From Corynebacterium aurimucosum (GTDB taxonomy: Bacteria > Actinomycetota > Actinomycetes > Mycobacteriales > Mycobacteriaceae): a DNA stretch of 64,000 nt. The stretch lies in the NCBI RefSeq assembly GCF_030408555.1, contig NZ_CP047048.1, positions 1,922,001-1,986,000 on the forward strand, written 5' to 3'. Below, one piece after another: positions 36,079-43,549 of this stretch; position 1 is the first letter of the stretch; every line of letters begins with the position of its first letter. Made by a program: the position numbers and the translations under genes. The notes below the pieces were generated by a model. It did not search any database, was not told where the DNA came from, and was given only the letters and a program-made list of their open reading frames with translations.

Positions 36079-37542
36079 TTATGGTTGCGGCCTGCGTTTC
36101 GGCCGGGGTTTGGATAGTTTCGGGTTCATCCGCGGTGGTTGGCGGTGTTTCATTCCTTCAACGAGGTTGATGTTGATCTGACCACCTGGTGGTCTGTGGC
36201 TCAACGTGATCGGCAGTGGCACGCTGAAGAGGAATTCACCGTCATGGGCCGTGTAGAACTCCGCAACGTTTTCGGCTGTGACCGTGGAGTAGAGTCTGCG
36301 GTTTTTAAACCTCAGACCAATGTAGAGCCCGAAACCGCACACGCGTACAACGCCGTCTTTGCTTACGCAGAGCTGGTCTGGGATATCCCAATGGTTTGTT
36401 GAATTTGTCGTCGGCGCCGTTAGTGTGGGGGTATCGGTGGGAGGTATGCCTTGCAAAGCTGCCATGTCATCGATGCAGGCCTCGTGTGAAGTTGCCGCTT
36501 CCGCGGGGCCGTTTAGCATTTCGGATACAGCTTGTGGATTGTGCGCTTGGTTATAGGCGACTACGCGGGCCCAGACCTGCTCAGGATCGAGTGGATGTGT
36601 AGGTGATGGTGCCTTGGGGAAGGTATCGAAGGCCTGGCGTGGTGTGATGTGCATTTTGCCGACGAGCAGTGATTGGTGCCGTCGTCGTTCGTTGTAGACC
36701 TGGCGATATTCAGCCAGATATGTGTTGACCTCAGCAAGGCTGACTGGGTGGCGTGCATCGAGGAACTGGGTCAACGTGCGGTGAGAGCGTTCGTCTTTTC
36801 CCTGGGTTGTCGGGGCGAAACCAGCAATAGCAAGTACACCTTGGCTAGCGAGCCAAGTTTCAGTAGCAGAGAGAAAACCACGGTGATAGGTGGCGAACGC
36901 ATCGCCATTGTCGGAAAGGATTTCTTGAGGTTTGCCGTAGGCGGCGAACGCTGCGGCCAGTACGGCGCGCGCATCAGTACCGTTTTCTGGCAGAGCGAAC
37001 GCTGTGGTTCCGACATCGAATCTGCTGGCATCATCGATAATCTGGTAAATCGTGACATGTGTGTGGGCATGGTCAAAGAGGCGGTAGACCAGTCCATCGA
37101 TTTGCCAGAGTTCACCGACGAGATCACGGGCGAAGCGCTTATAGGAACTGCGTGGCCGTTTGCGGGCATTGGCATCAACAAATCCCAGCTCATGAAGCCA
37201 CGAGGCGATTGTAGAACGCGACGGCGTGGAATCTGGGCCCGAAGTGTCAAACAAGAAGTAGTAGATCGACCAAGGCCCATAATCCAAGCCTTGCTCCATC
37301 AACTCCTGCCTGGCGTGGACGACTGCGATTTTATCGGCCTCGTCAAATTTCTTAATCGGATTCTTCGGGGCAGTCGAATCAGGCACAATACCTGCGCGAC
37401 CCTTCTGCGCTATCCGGCTTTTGATGTTGTGGTACGTCTGCCGCGAGATTCCTAATTCTTTGCAAAACTGTGTGACCGTCTTGCCGTCACGAACGGGATC
37501 GAAATCTGCGACCTTTCTACGCTTATGCAATGGAATAGCCAT
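36079..37542 (-). CDS. IS481-family transposase (DDE)
   Basis: A 487-residue transposase. The N-terminal HTH is VTQFCKELGISRQTYHNIKSR. The rve core has WQIDGLVYRL (first Asp), EILSDNGDAFATYH (second Asp) and TTQGKDERSHRTL (Glu), followed by YNERRRHQSLL. All catalytic residues are present. The C-terminal 130 residues after the core are longer than in short IS481 enzymes. The start is MAIPLHKRRK at 37542; an earlier in-frame start at 37563 is possible. A decayed relative lies at 42681-42836. Confidence 0.93.
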   Translation of the reverse strand: MAIPLHKRRKVADFDPVRDGKTVTQFCKELGISRQTYHNIKSRIAQKGRAGIVPDSTAPKNPIKKFDEADKIAVVHARQELMEQGLDYGPWSIYYFLFDTSGPDSTPSRSTIASWLHELGFVDANARKRPRSSYKRFARDLVGELWQIDGLVYRLFDHAHTHVTIYQIIDDASRFDVGTTAFALPENGTDARAVLAAAFAAYGKPQEILSDNGDAFATYHRGFLSATETWLASQGVLAIAGFAPTTQGKDERSHRTLTQFLDARHPVSLAEVNTYLAEYRQVYNERRRHQSLLVGKMHITPRQAFDTFPKAPSPTHPLDPEQVWARVVAYNQAHNPQAVSEMLNGPAEAATSHEACIDDMAALQGIPPTDTPTLTAPTTNSTNHWDIPDQLCVSKDGVVRVCGFGLYIGLRFKNRRLYSTVTAENVAEFYTAHDGEFLFSVPLPITLSHRPPGGQININLVEGMKHRQPPRMNPKLSKPRPKRRPQP

Positions 37543-37638
37543 CCGGCTATTCCACCGCCGCAAACGTCCAAAAAGCCACTAGACATCCCGTCCAAAAACA
37601 TCCTGGACTCCGTGTCCAAAAAGCCACTAGACATCACA

Positions 37639-37653
37639 AAGCTAGCTTTAACC
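37639..37653. repeat. Target-site duplication, right copy
   Basis: AAGCTAGCTTTAACC, identical to 35979-35993. Confidence 0.9.
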
Positions 37654-37663
37654 CATCCCCCAA

Positions 37664-38107
37664 CTAGAGCTCAGAGAAAAAGCGCTCGTTCTCCTTTTCG
37701 AATTCACGCCACTCACTGAACGCCTGAGCCCGCTCCTCGGCTCGCTGCTGCTTCAGCTTCAGAACATCATCACGCTTAAAGCGGGTGTGCGTTCCACACT
37801 TGTGAGCCACTATCTTTCCCTCTTTAACCCATTTCATGAGGGTTGGACGAGAGACACCCAAAATCTCTGCAGCGACAGTACTGGTAAGTTCCTCGGGTAC
37901 GCGCGAAATGGTAATTTCGCCGCGCTGCGCAACAGAAGTCAACACTTGAGAAATCAGTCGCTGCACGTCAAGGGGCAACGACACAACACGGCCTTCTGCG
38001 TCTGTCACCCGAAAAGTCGCGGCACCGAGAGAAGGTAGAGACTGGAGATTTTCAACCATGTCATCGTCGATCATCACCCGATCGTTAATCACTGTCGCGG
38101 CGTTCAT
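37664..38107 (-). CDS. HTH (excisionase-type) antitoxin of the PIN toxin
   Basis: A 147-residue protein with a MerR/excisionase-like helix-turn-helix near the middle (ELTSTVAAEILGVSRPTLMKWVKEGKI followed by GTHTRFKRDDVLKLK). The C-terminal tail is charged (QRAEERAQAFSEWREFEKEN) and fits a toxin-binding segment. This domain order is that of antitoxins paired with PIN_3 toxins. AAGGAG lies 5 bases before the ATG at 38107, so the upstream Met is not used. The partner toxin is on the far side of the IS481 element; without it the gap would be about 55 bases. Confidence 0.82.
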   Translation of the reverse strand: MNAATVINDRVMIDDDMVENLQSLPSLGAATFRVTDAEGRVVSLPLDVQRLISQVLTSVAQRGEITISRVPEELTSTVAAEILGVSRPTLMKWVKEGKIVAHKCGTHTRFKRDDVLKLKQQRAEERAQAFSEWREFEKENERFFSEL

Positions 38108-38237
38108 CGGCACTCCTTCCTCTTCTTGCAACCAATTAAATCCTTTTCACTTACAAGTGAAATCTCTTCCAATCGTAGTCATACTGCACGTACGTGACCA
38201 CAAAATACCCCAATTCGGCACCCCCTAAGCCCTTTGG

Positions 38238-38390
38238 TCAAGCTAGACGGCAGTTAAGATCCGCGGACCAATTGGCAATCTCCCGCCCTACGTACTCGAC
38301 GTAGCGGCGGCGGTCTTCCTCATCCATGTTCTGTACCTGAGCTACAGAAGTATTCAAGTTGTCAGGCTTTGAAACGGTTGACTTTGTCAA
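38238..38390 (-). CDS. Small hypothetical protein, 50 residues
   Basis: An open frame from TTG (38388-38390) to TGA, with GGAGG placed 7 bases before the TTG. The predicted peptide starts MTKSTVSKPDNLNTSVAQVQ, goes on NMDEEDRRRYVEYVGREIAN and ends WSADLNCRLA. It is helical and charged and looks like a small regulatory or antitoxin-like peptide, but I recognise no family. No overlapping gene competes for the region. Confidence 0.45.
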   Translation of the reverse strand: MTKSTVSKPDNLNTSVAQVQNMDEEDRRRYVEYVGREIANWSADLNCRLA

Positions 38391-38829
38391 TTTGATCCCT
38401 CCGTTGTCCCTCAGTAGTCAGTGCTGCTTATCTCAGTGATTAGCCCTCGTGGAGAATCTGCGTAGAGGAAACCCTCAGCGCTCCTTTCCCAGCATGGCAC
38501 ATACACCTGAAGCGTATTTCACCTGTCAGTGAGACTCTGACCAAGGACACCGAGTTGTGTGTGAATGTCTAGAGGCCACCTCAACGCTCCACTTGCTGCG
38601 CCTGTCCGGCACTCCTGCCAGAATCAAAGCTTGACTGTTAAGGCACGCACTCCATCACTGCGCCCAGAAGGCCCTACAAAAAGCTCTGGAGCCTACGCGG
38701 CTCCAGGCGACAACGTTCCGGTAGCCGGCTCGTCGTGCGCTTATTCTAAGCAATACAACACCAAGCCGACAAGGCTCTTAGCCGCACACCGTCCGATAAA
38801 CTAGTTCCGACGCACAAGGAACACGCACC
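38391..38829. other. Intergenic region upstream of the TOTE gene
   Basis: About 440 bases with no supported gene. A plus-strand open frame at 38565-38804 has no ribosome site and no recognisable sequence. TAAACT near 38798 followed by AAGGA before 38830 is the probable promoter and ribosome site of the primase-helicase. Confidence 0.4.
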
Positions 38830-41094
38830 ATGACTGAACAGGAACGCCTCGAAGCGCTTGAAACTCGCGTTAGCGAATTGGAGTCCCAGGTGGCCCAATT
38901 ACTGCAGACCCTCGGCCATACTCCTTCGCGCCCTAGTACTGCAGCCACACCGCCGCCGGCGAACGTTCACCCTGAAAACCGCTCACCGGAAGAGAAGATT
39001 GCCCTCTTCATGGATTACTTCACGGGGAGGACAGATGTCTACGCAGTGGCCAAAAATACTGCGGGAAAGAAGGCCTGGTACCCGGCCAGCAATGGCTACT
39101 ATGACCGAAGAAATCCCGACCTAAAACCCCTGACGCCCAAGGTGATCGAAGGACATCTGCGCCGTGACAACCGCTTCCACGTTGGGCTTTATCCACTGTG
39201 CATAGATGATAGTTGCCGGCTGTTGGTCTGCGATTTTGATGATGACGACTTCAAGCAAGCCGCCCGCGCCTACGCAAAAGAATGCAAGAGCCACGGCCTC
39301 GATCCGCTCATAGAAGTATCGCGCTCTGGGAACGGAGCCCACGTCTGGGTATTCTTCGACGAACCTATTCCTGCCGGCCTCGCTCGTTCTGTAGGCATCG
39401 GGCTTCTCGCCAATGCTAGCCCGGATTCCTACTTCTCCAGTTTCGACCGGTTCTTTCCATCCCAAGACACACTGCCAGCGAGAGGCCGTGGCTTCGGCAA
39501 TCTGATTGCCCTCCCATTAGCAGGCCACCATCGCTCCGAAGGCACAACAGTCTTCGTCGACAGTAATTTTCAACCTTTGCCAGACCAATTTGAGGCTTTG
39601 GCCAAAACGAAGAAGTCATCGCTTTCCGAGCTCAAGAGAATCTACGCTGCGCTTCAGCCTGATCCCGAGACATCCCTTCCTCAGGCACCCACCCGCGCAG
39701 AACTAAAGAGGATAAAGGCCTCCGGAAAAGTCCACGTCACGCACGATTCACACCTCCACGTCGATTTATCAGGCGTCGACGCCACCACCCGTACGGCCCT
39801 GCGGCACCTAGGTGCTATTGCTAACCCGCAGTTTTATATAAAGCAGGCCCAGCGTTTCTCCACTTTCGGCACTCCACGGCTCATCGTACGTTTTGATGAA
39901 AAGGACCAAGTCCTCACTCTCGACCGCGGCACGCTCGATGATGTCCTCGACATCCTGAAGACTGCAGGATATACCGTCACACGACGTGGTCATACGCCCA
40001 AGCCCCGGCGCATCGATGCGTCATTTGCCGGCGAACTACGTTCCTACCAGAATTCGGCCGTCAAACAGATACTCAAGCACAAGTCTGGAATGCTCATTGC
40101 CCCTCCCGGCACTGGTAAGACCGTCATGGCGTGTGCAATCATCGCCCAGCGTCAAGTTCCCACTGCGGTGATTGTTCCATCCAGGGAGCTTGCTACCCAA
40201 TGGCGCCAAGCCCTCAAGCAGTTCCTCCCGGAAGTTCAGGTTGGGCAATACTCGGGCACCAAGAAGAAGCTCAGTGGAGAGATAGACATTGTCACAGCTC
40301 AGTCCATCAGCCGCAATGATTCCAAGACTGACTTTCTCTCCGGCTACGGCCACATCATCGTTGACGAATGCCACCGAGTCGGCGCTGCGGGTTTAACCAA
40401 CGTCCTCGCGCACCTCAACGTTCGCTTTATGCTCGGAATGACCGCCACACCGTACCGCTCCGACGGCCTCGATAAGCTGCTTCCCCTCGTTTGCGGCCCT
40501 ATCCGCCATACTGTCGAGCTCGAACGCCCCGGACGCCGCGATTACGTAGTCCACGACACAGAGTTCACGTACGACTCCCCTTACCTGTTCTGGCCCGATC
40601 TCGACACTGCTCTGGCGGCGGATGAGGACCGAAACCGCCTCATCGCCGATGTCATCACACAAGCAGCGCAGGACGAACACACGGTCCTCGTCCTGGTGAA
40701 ACGACGCGAACACCTCGCTGCCCTCAACGCCCTGCTTACCGACGCCCCCTTCCCCGTCCTTCAACTGCACGGCGGACAAAAGGCAAGCGAGAGGCAAGCC
40801 GTCCGTGAGCAGCTTGCCGTAACACCGCATTTCGTCCTTCTAGCCATGTCCCAGGTGGCTGGCGAAGGCATTGATCTTCCCGCGCTGGATACTCTTGTGC
40901 TGGCAGCGCCTGTAAGCTTCCGCGGCGTTGTCATTCAGCAGGTTGGCCGAGTCACTCGCGATACCGATGATAAAGAGACCATCTCTGCCACGGTGCACGA
41001 CTTTGTCGATTCCAACGTCCCTGCCCTCGCCGCGGCTTTCAGGAAGAGGAGCTCGACCATAGCCAAGCAGGGGTTCACTCGCAGCAACGGTTAG
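38830..41094 (+). CDS. TOTE-type primase-helicase (AEP primase + SF2 helicase)
   Basis: A 754-residue fusion. Residues 1-30 form a coiled coil. Residues about 55-270 are an archaeo-eukaryotic primase domain of the TOTE conflict-system type: motif I LLVCDFDDDD (131-140) and motif II RSGNGAHVWVFF (165-176). An SF2 helicase follows: Walker A APPGTGKT (about 424), D-E-C-H (about 512), TATPYR, and QQVGRVTR (about 703). TOTE proteins are proposed anti-invader systems in which primase, helicase and nuclease act on foreign nucleic acid. No nuclease domain is visible within this protein. AAGGA precedes the ATG. It is flanked by accessory genes. Confidence 0.85.
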   Translation: MTEQERLEALETRVSELESQVAQLLQTLGHTPSRPSTAATPPPANVHPENRSPEEKIALFMDYFTGRTDVYAVAKNTAGKKAWYPASNGYYDRRNPDLKPLTPKVIEGHLRRDNRFHVGLYPLCIDDSCRLLVCDFDDDDFKQAARAYAKECKSHGLDPLIEVSRSGNGAHVWVFFDEPIPAGLARSVGIGLLANASPDSYFSSFDRFFPSQDTLPARGRGFGNLIALPLAGHHRSEGTTVFVDSNFQPLPDQFEALAKTKKSSLSELKRIYAALQPDPETSLPQAPTRAELKRIKASGKVHVTHDSHLHVDLSGVDATTRTALRHLGAIANPQFYIKQAQRFSTFGTPRLIVRFDEKDQVLTLDRGTLDDVLDILKTAGYTVTRRGHTPKPRRIDASFAGELRSYQNSAVKQILKHKSGMLIAPPGTGKTVMACAIIAQRQVPTAVIVPSRELATQWRQALKQFLPEVQVGQYSGTKKKLSGEIDIVTAQSISRNDSKTDFLSGYGHIIVDECHRVGAAGLTNVLAHLNVRFMLGMTATPYRSDGLDKLLPLVCGPIRHTVELERPGRRDYVVHDTEFTYDSPYLFWPDLDTALAADEDRNRLIADVITQAAQDEHTVLVLVKRREHLAALNALLTDAPFPVLQLHGGQKASERQAVREQLAVTPHFVLLAMSQVAGEGIDLPALDTLVLAAPVSFRGVVIQQVGRVTRDTDDKETISATVHDFVDSNVPALAAAFRKRSSTIAKQGFTRSNG

Positions 41095-41185
41095 AGCTGC
41101 CCCATGCTTGGCCGATTCCTACTAGATTAGGGGCCGTGCACAACTGAAATCCTTGTTGGACAGTCGGATGAATCGGAGCAGCACA

Positions 41186-41422
41186 GTGGCTGAATTTGTA
41201 ATCACTTACAAACGTCGCTCAGGCGAGTCTTTCATCAAACAATTCTCGGATTCGACTGAAGCACTTAAGGAACGCCTCCGCCGCGAAGCAGCGATCGACG
41301 ATCCTGATATTGAGATCGCCCATATTTCAGCGCCTTCCCTGGAATCCTTGAAAAAGTCGCATTCCCGGTATTTCATGGGCAGCGTTGAATTAGAAGGGAG
41401 GTGGCCAGAGGGGTCAGCCTAA
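41186..41422 (+). CDS. Small hypothetical protein after the TOTE gene
   Basis: About 78 residues with an N-terminal beta-strand (AEFVITYKRRSGESFIKQF) and a helical middle (STEALKERLRREAAIDD). GGAG at 41175-41178 sits 7 bases before a GTG at 41186, so I choose this start over the ATG at 41168 or earlier codons. It lies about 90 bases after the primase-helicase on the same strand and could be a small partner of it. I recognise no family. Confidence 0.5.
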   Translation: MAEFVITYKRRSGESFIKQFSDSTEALKERLRREAAIDDPDIEIAHISAPSLESLKKSHSRYFMGSVELEGRWPEGSA

Positions 41423-41695
41423 AGTGTCGATGCAGGGCTTCTCAGTGATGGCCCCTCGCCCCCTCATAGACACTCGCCTCGACTCTATGCGAGATGGTAC
41501 TAGATTCACCTATGCCTTCCCTGCCGATCCCTCAATAAAGCAAACAGGCGAAAACGAATTGTGCAGGGGTCAACACTCAGCTAGACACCTTGCCTTTTGA
41601 CTGAGAAAAATCAGCACCGAGCGGATACCTTCAACGCAAGTATGAGGCCCCAGCACTTGCAGAGCAGGGTTACTTTAGACAGCTACGCTTAGTGG

Positions 41696-42139
41696 TTAGA
41701 CCAAGTCAGCCAAGTCCTTAAGTTCCTGCTGCTGCTTTGAATCGAGTTCTGCAGTATCCCACTTTTTACTTGGATCCAATGCCTCAACGACTTGTGCCAT
41801 CTCAACGCTGCCATGAATTTCATTCATATCCAGCTTCCAAAAAGTCTGAGCGTCATGTGTCGAGTTAATGAGAATGCAAAGATGCAGTCCTTTGGGCTCA
41901 TTAACTGGCATGCAAACCGGAATAACTACGTGTTCTGCCCCAGCCTTGAACTGTCGATTAGCGGCCTCTCGGATATCACACGCCAAGGTATCACCCAGTG
42001 CAGGCACGATAACCGGCATAGTCTCAACGCCTAAATGCTCCATCAAGCGACCACGTTCGCCACCCTGATCAAGGAAAGAACGGAACAGCTGCGCAACCGC
42101 CATCCGAGCACGATAGTGCTGCTTCTGCTTCGCATTCAT
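41696..42139 (-). CDS. Hypothetical protein, second gene of an unknown two-gene operon
   Basis: A 147-residue soluble protein beginning MNAKQKQHYRARMAVAQLFR. It has an N-terminal helical part and then a strand-rich middle (HVVIPVCMPVNEPKGLHLCILINST). A charged helical tail is Lys/Gln/Glu rich (SKQQQELKDLADL). The ATG overlaps the TGA of the preceding gene (ATGA), so the two are coupled; GGAGGAAGG lies upstream. I recognise no family. The tight coupling and the setting among defence genes are compatible with a toxin-antitoxin or defence pair. Confidence 0.6.
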   Translation of the reverse strand: MNAKQKQHYRARMAVAQLFRSFLDQGGERGRLMEHLGVETMPVIVPALGDTLACDIREAANRQFKAGAEHVVIPVCMPVNEPKGLHLCILINSTHDAQTFWKLDMNEIHGSVEMAQVVEALDPSKKWDTAELDSKQQQELKDLADLV

Positions 42140-42624
42140 TGTTTTCCTTCCTCCCATCGTTCTAGATAGTCAAACGGGTCATACACCATCTGATAGTAGT
42201 GCTTTTTAAAAGTTCCGTTCACGACACGTCGAGATTCTTCCTCTCGGCTACCCCCAAAAAGTTCCTCGTGAACTTGTTCTTCACAGTCATCAGTGTCAAT
42301 GAAATATTGATGGCTGTGGACAGTGCTATGCCACGTGTCTGTGCGCCTCACCTGTTCAAAATTAGCTTGCTCACCCTTAAGCTTCTTACATCGACTATAT
42401 GCGGCGTGCACGGGGGTGACATTGAGCATAAGGGCGTATTGCTCCACCACGTTATCGTGACCACGCCATTCCCGAATGTGCAGCACGGTTCCGAATTCAG
42501 CCATATCTACACAATCTTCAATGATCTCGGCTTGCTCATCGGGGTCCGGGTAAGGCACCACTGGGTCCGGCAATATGCTCATGTCTGCTAGACGATAGTT
42601 CTTCTTATTAATGTTGGGCGGCAC
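42136..42624 (-). CDS. Hypothetical protein, first gene of an unknown two-gene operon
   Basis: A 162-residue acidic protein. After an Asp/Pro-rich head (ILPDPVVPYPDPDEQAEI) it has a strand-helix pattern with EQYALMLNVTPVHAAYSRCKKL and a His-rich turn (RRTDTWHSTVHSHQYF). That arrangement faintly resembles TumE-like toxins, but the match is too weak to name. TATGAT (42631-42636) lies 6 bases before the GTG at 42624, suggesting a leaderless mRNA; an ATG at 42582 is an alternative. The stop overlaps the start of the next gene. Confidence 0.55.
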   Translation of the reverse strand: MPPNINKKNYRLADMSILPDPVVPYPDPDEQAEIIEDCVDMAEFGTVLHIREWRGHDNVVEQYALMLNVTPVHAAYSRCKKLKGEQANFEQVRRTDTWHSTVHSHQYFIDTDDCEEQVHEELFGGSREEESRRVVNGTFKKHYYQMVYDPFDYLERWEEGKQ

Positions 42625-42630
42625 ATCTAA

Positions 42631-42636
42631 ATCATA
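42631..42636 (-). promoter_or_regulatory. Putative -10 box of the two-gene operon
   Basis: TATGAT on the minus strand, 6 bases before the GTG at 42624. Confidence 0.4.
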
Positions 42637-42680
42637 GTTGGGCTAGTACCGCACACTAAACTCCCACCTTCACATCACCA

Positions 42681-42836
42681 AACCCCCAGCTCATGCAGCC
42701 ACGAGGCGATTATAGGACGCGACGGGGTGTAATCTGCACGAACGGTGTCGAACGAGAAGTATTAGATCGACCAAGGTCCATAATCTAAGCCTTGCTCCAT
42801 TAGCTGCTGACTGGCATGGACGACTGCGATTTTGTC
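42681..42836 (-). pseudogene. Fragment of an IS481 transposase gene
   Basis: About 156 bases align by eye with 37180-37336 of the intact IS481 element, with some tens of changes. The reading frame WSI*YFSFDT, then TPSRPIIASWLHELG, matches WSIYYFLFDT and TPSRSTIASWLHELG of the intact enzyme. A Tyr codon has become TAA. Both ends of the element are gone. It is a fossil of a related, older insertion. Confidence 0.8.
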
Positions 42837-42848
42837 CTTTCCTCCCAA

Positions 42849-42992
42849 TCAGCTGCCGCCTACTGGGTTGAAACACTGCCAGACAGAGTCGGAGCCGATT
42901 CGCTCGTAAGCCACCTCAACAACGGCCACCGAATCCATATCGGAGACTTCGACATGCGCCAAGGCACCGCCCCAACCACCCCAGACGACTAA
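42849..42992 (+). pseudogene. C-terminal fragment of an unrecognised gene
   Basis: The frame reads [20 protein letters not shown], then [20 protein letters not shown], and ends at TAA (42990-42992) with no start codon before the IS481 fragment. It looks like the last 47 residues of a gene cut by the old insertion. A 9-bp hairpin just after the stop supports this. I do not recognise the protein. Confidence 0.45.
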
Positions 42993-43002
42993 GACCAACG
43001 GT

Positions 43003-43028
43003 CCGGGCCGACACGCCCCTCGGCCCGG
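43003..43028 (+). terminator. Hairpin after the truncated gene
   Basis: CCGGGCCGA (43003-43011) pairs perfectly with TCGGCCCGG (43020-43028), 10 bases after the TAA of the fragment. Confidence 0.5.
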
Positions 43029-43287
43029 TACCAACTACCCGGAACACGACAGTACCGAGTCCCCAGAACACCGGTCCCCAAAAACTCGCATCTGACAACA
43101 GTGCCCGGAATCTCTGCGCATATCACCGACTTGGTACTATCGTGCTTTTGCCTGATTCTCCTGATACATCGCGCTCACACGCACGTCTCCCGCAGGGTGC
43201 GTCCCTCAGGAACTGGCTCGACCCATCCAATGCTCTAGACAAAGCGAAACTGGCATCTCAGAACAAAAAGAAACTGAGATGCCGGTT

Positions 43288-43331
43288 TGTCAACGATGTC
43301 GCGATTCACCTGTCAAGCATGTCGCGACTCA
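43288..43331. repeat. Two 21-bp direct repeats, possible IS end remnant
   Basis: TGTCAACGATGTCGCGATTCA (43288-43308, 21 bases) and a copy with three changes (43311-43331) repeat every 23 bases. GCCGGTTTGTCAA before and GTCGGTTTATTGAC after resemble each other too. The layout is like the iterated ends of an IS481-type element whose body is gone. Confidence 0.45.
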
Positions 43332-43549
43332 TGAGACGGTGTCGGTTTATTGACCTGACCTCGGTAGAGGTCAGGAACGTAGGGGAGGAATCCCCTCAAA
43401 AATCCGGAAGAATCCCCTCAGGGGCTGTAGGTGGTTGGCTCGGGCCATGCGAAAGGGTAGAATAGTACTTACGTTCGACATTTCTGCTGGTTGGTTTAGG
43501 GTCGTACGTAAGCTCATTCCAAGGATTCAGTGACAACGAGGGGTTCGAT

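Larger units (their letters stand above)
35994..37638 (-). mobile_element. IS481-family insertion sequence, intact
   Basis: A 1645-bp element. The ends start TGTTATGTCCATAGGG (left) and TGTGATGTCTAGTGGC (right, reverse strand), and both continue TTTTTGGACAYGGAGTCC. The 15-bp duplication AAGCTAGCTTTAACC borders both ends exactly, so it inserted as a unit and the flanks have not changed since. Inside each end the TTTTTGGAC motif recurs, probably as transposase binding sites. It carries one transposase gene, in the same direction as the PIN/HTH operon it interrupts. Confidence 0.93.

Noticed and set aside
38565..38804. 79-codon frame before the TOTE gene
   Set aside because: No ribosome site, unlikely composition, overlaps the probable promoter.
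43142..43465. 107-codon plus-strand frame before the coiled-coil gene
   Set aside because: It covers the 21-bp direct repeats and IS-like sequence, and has no ribosome site or protein-like pattern.
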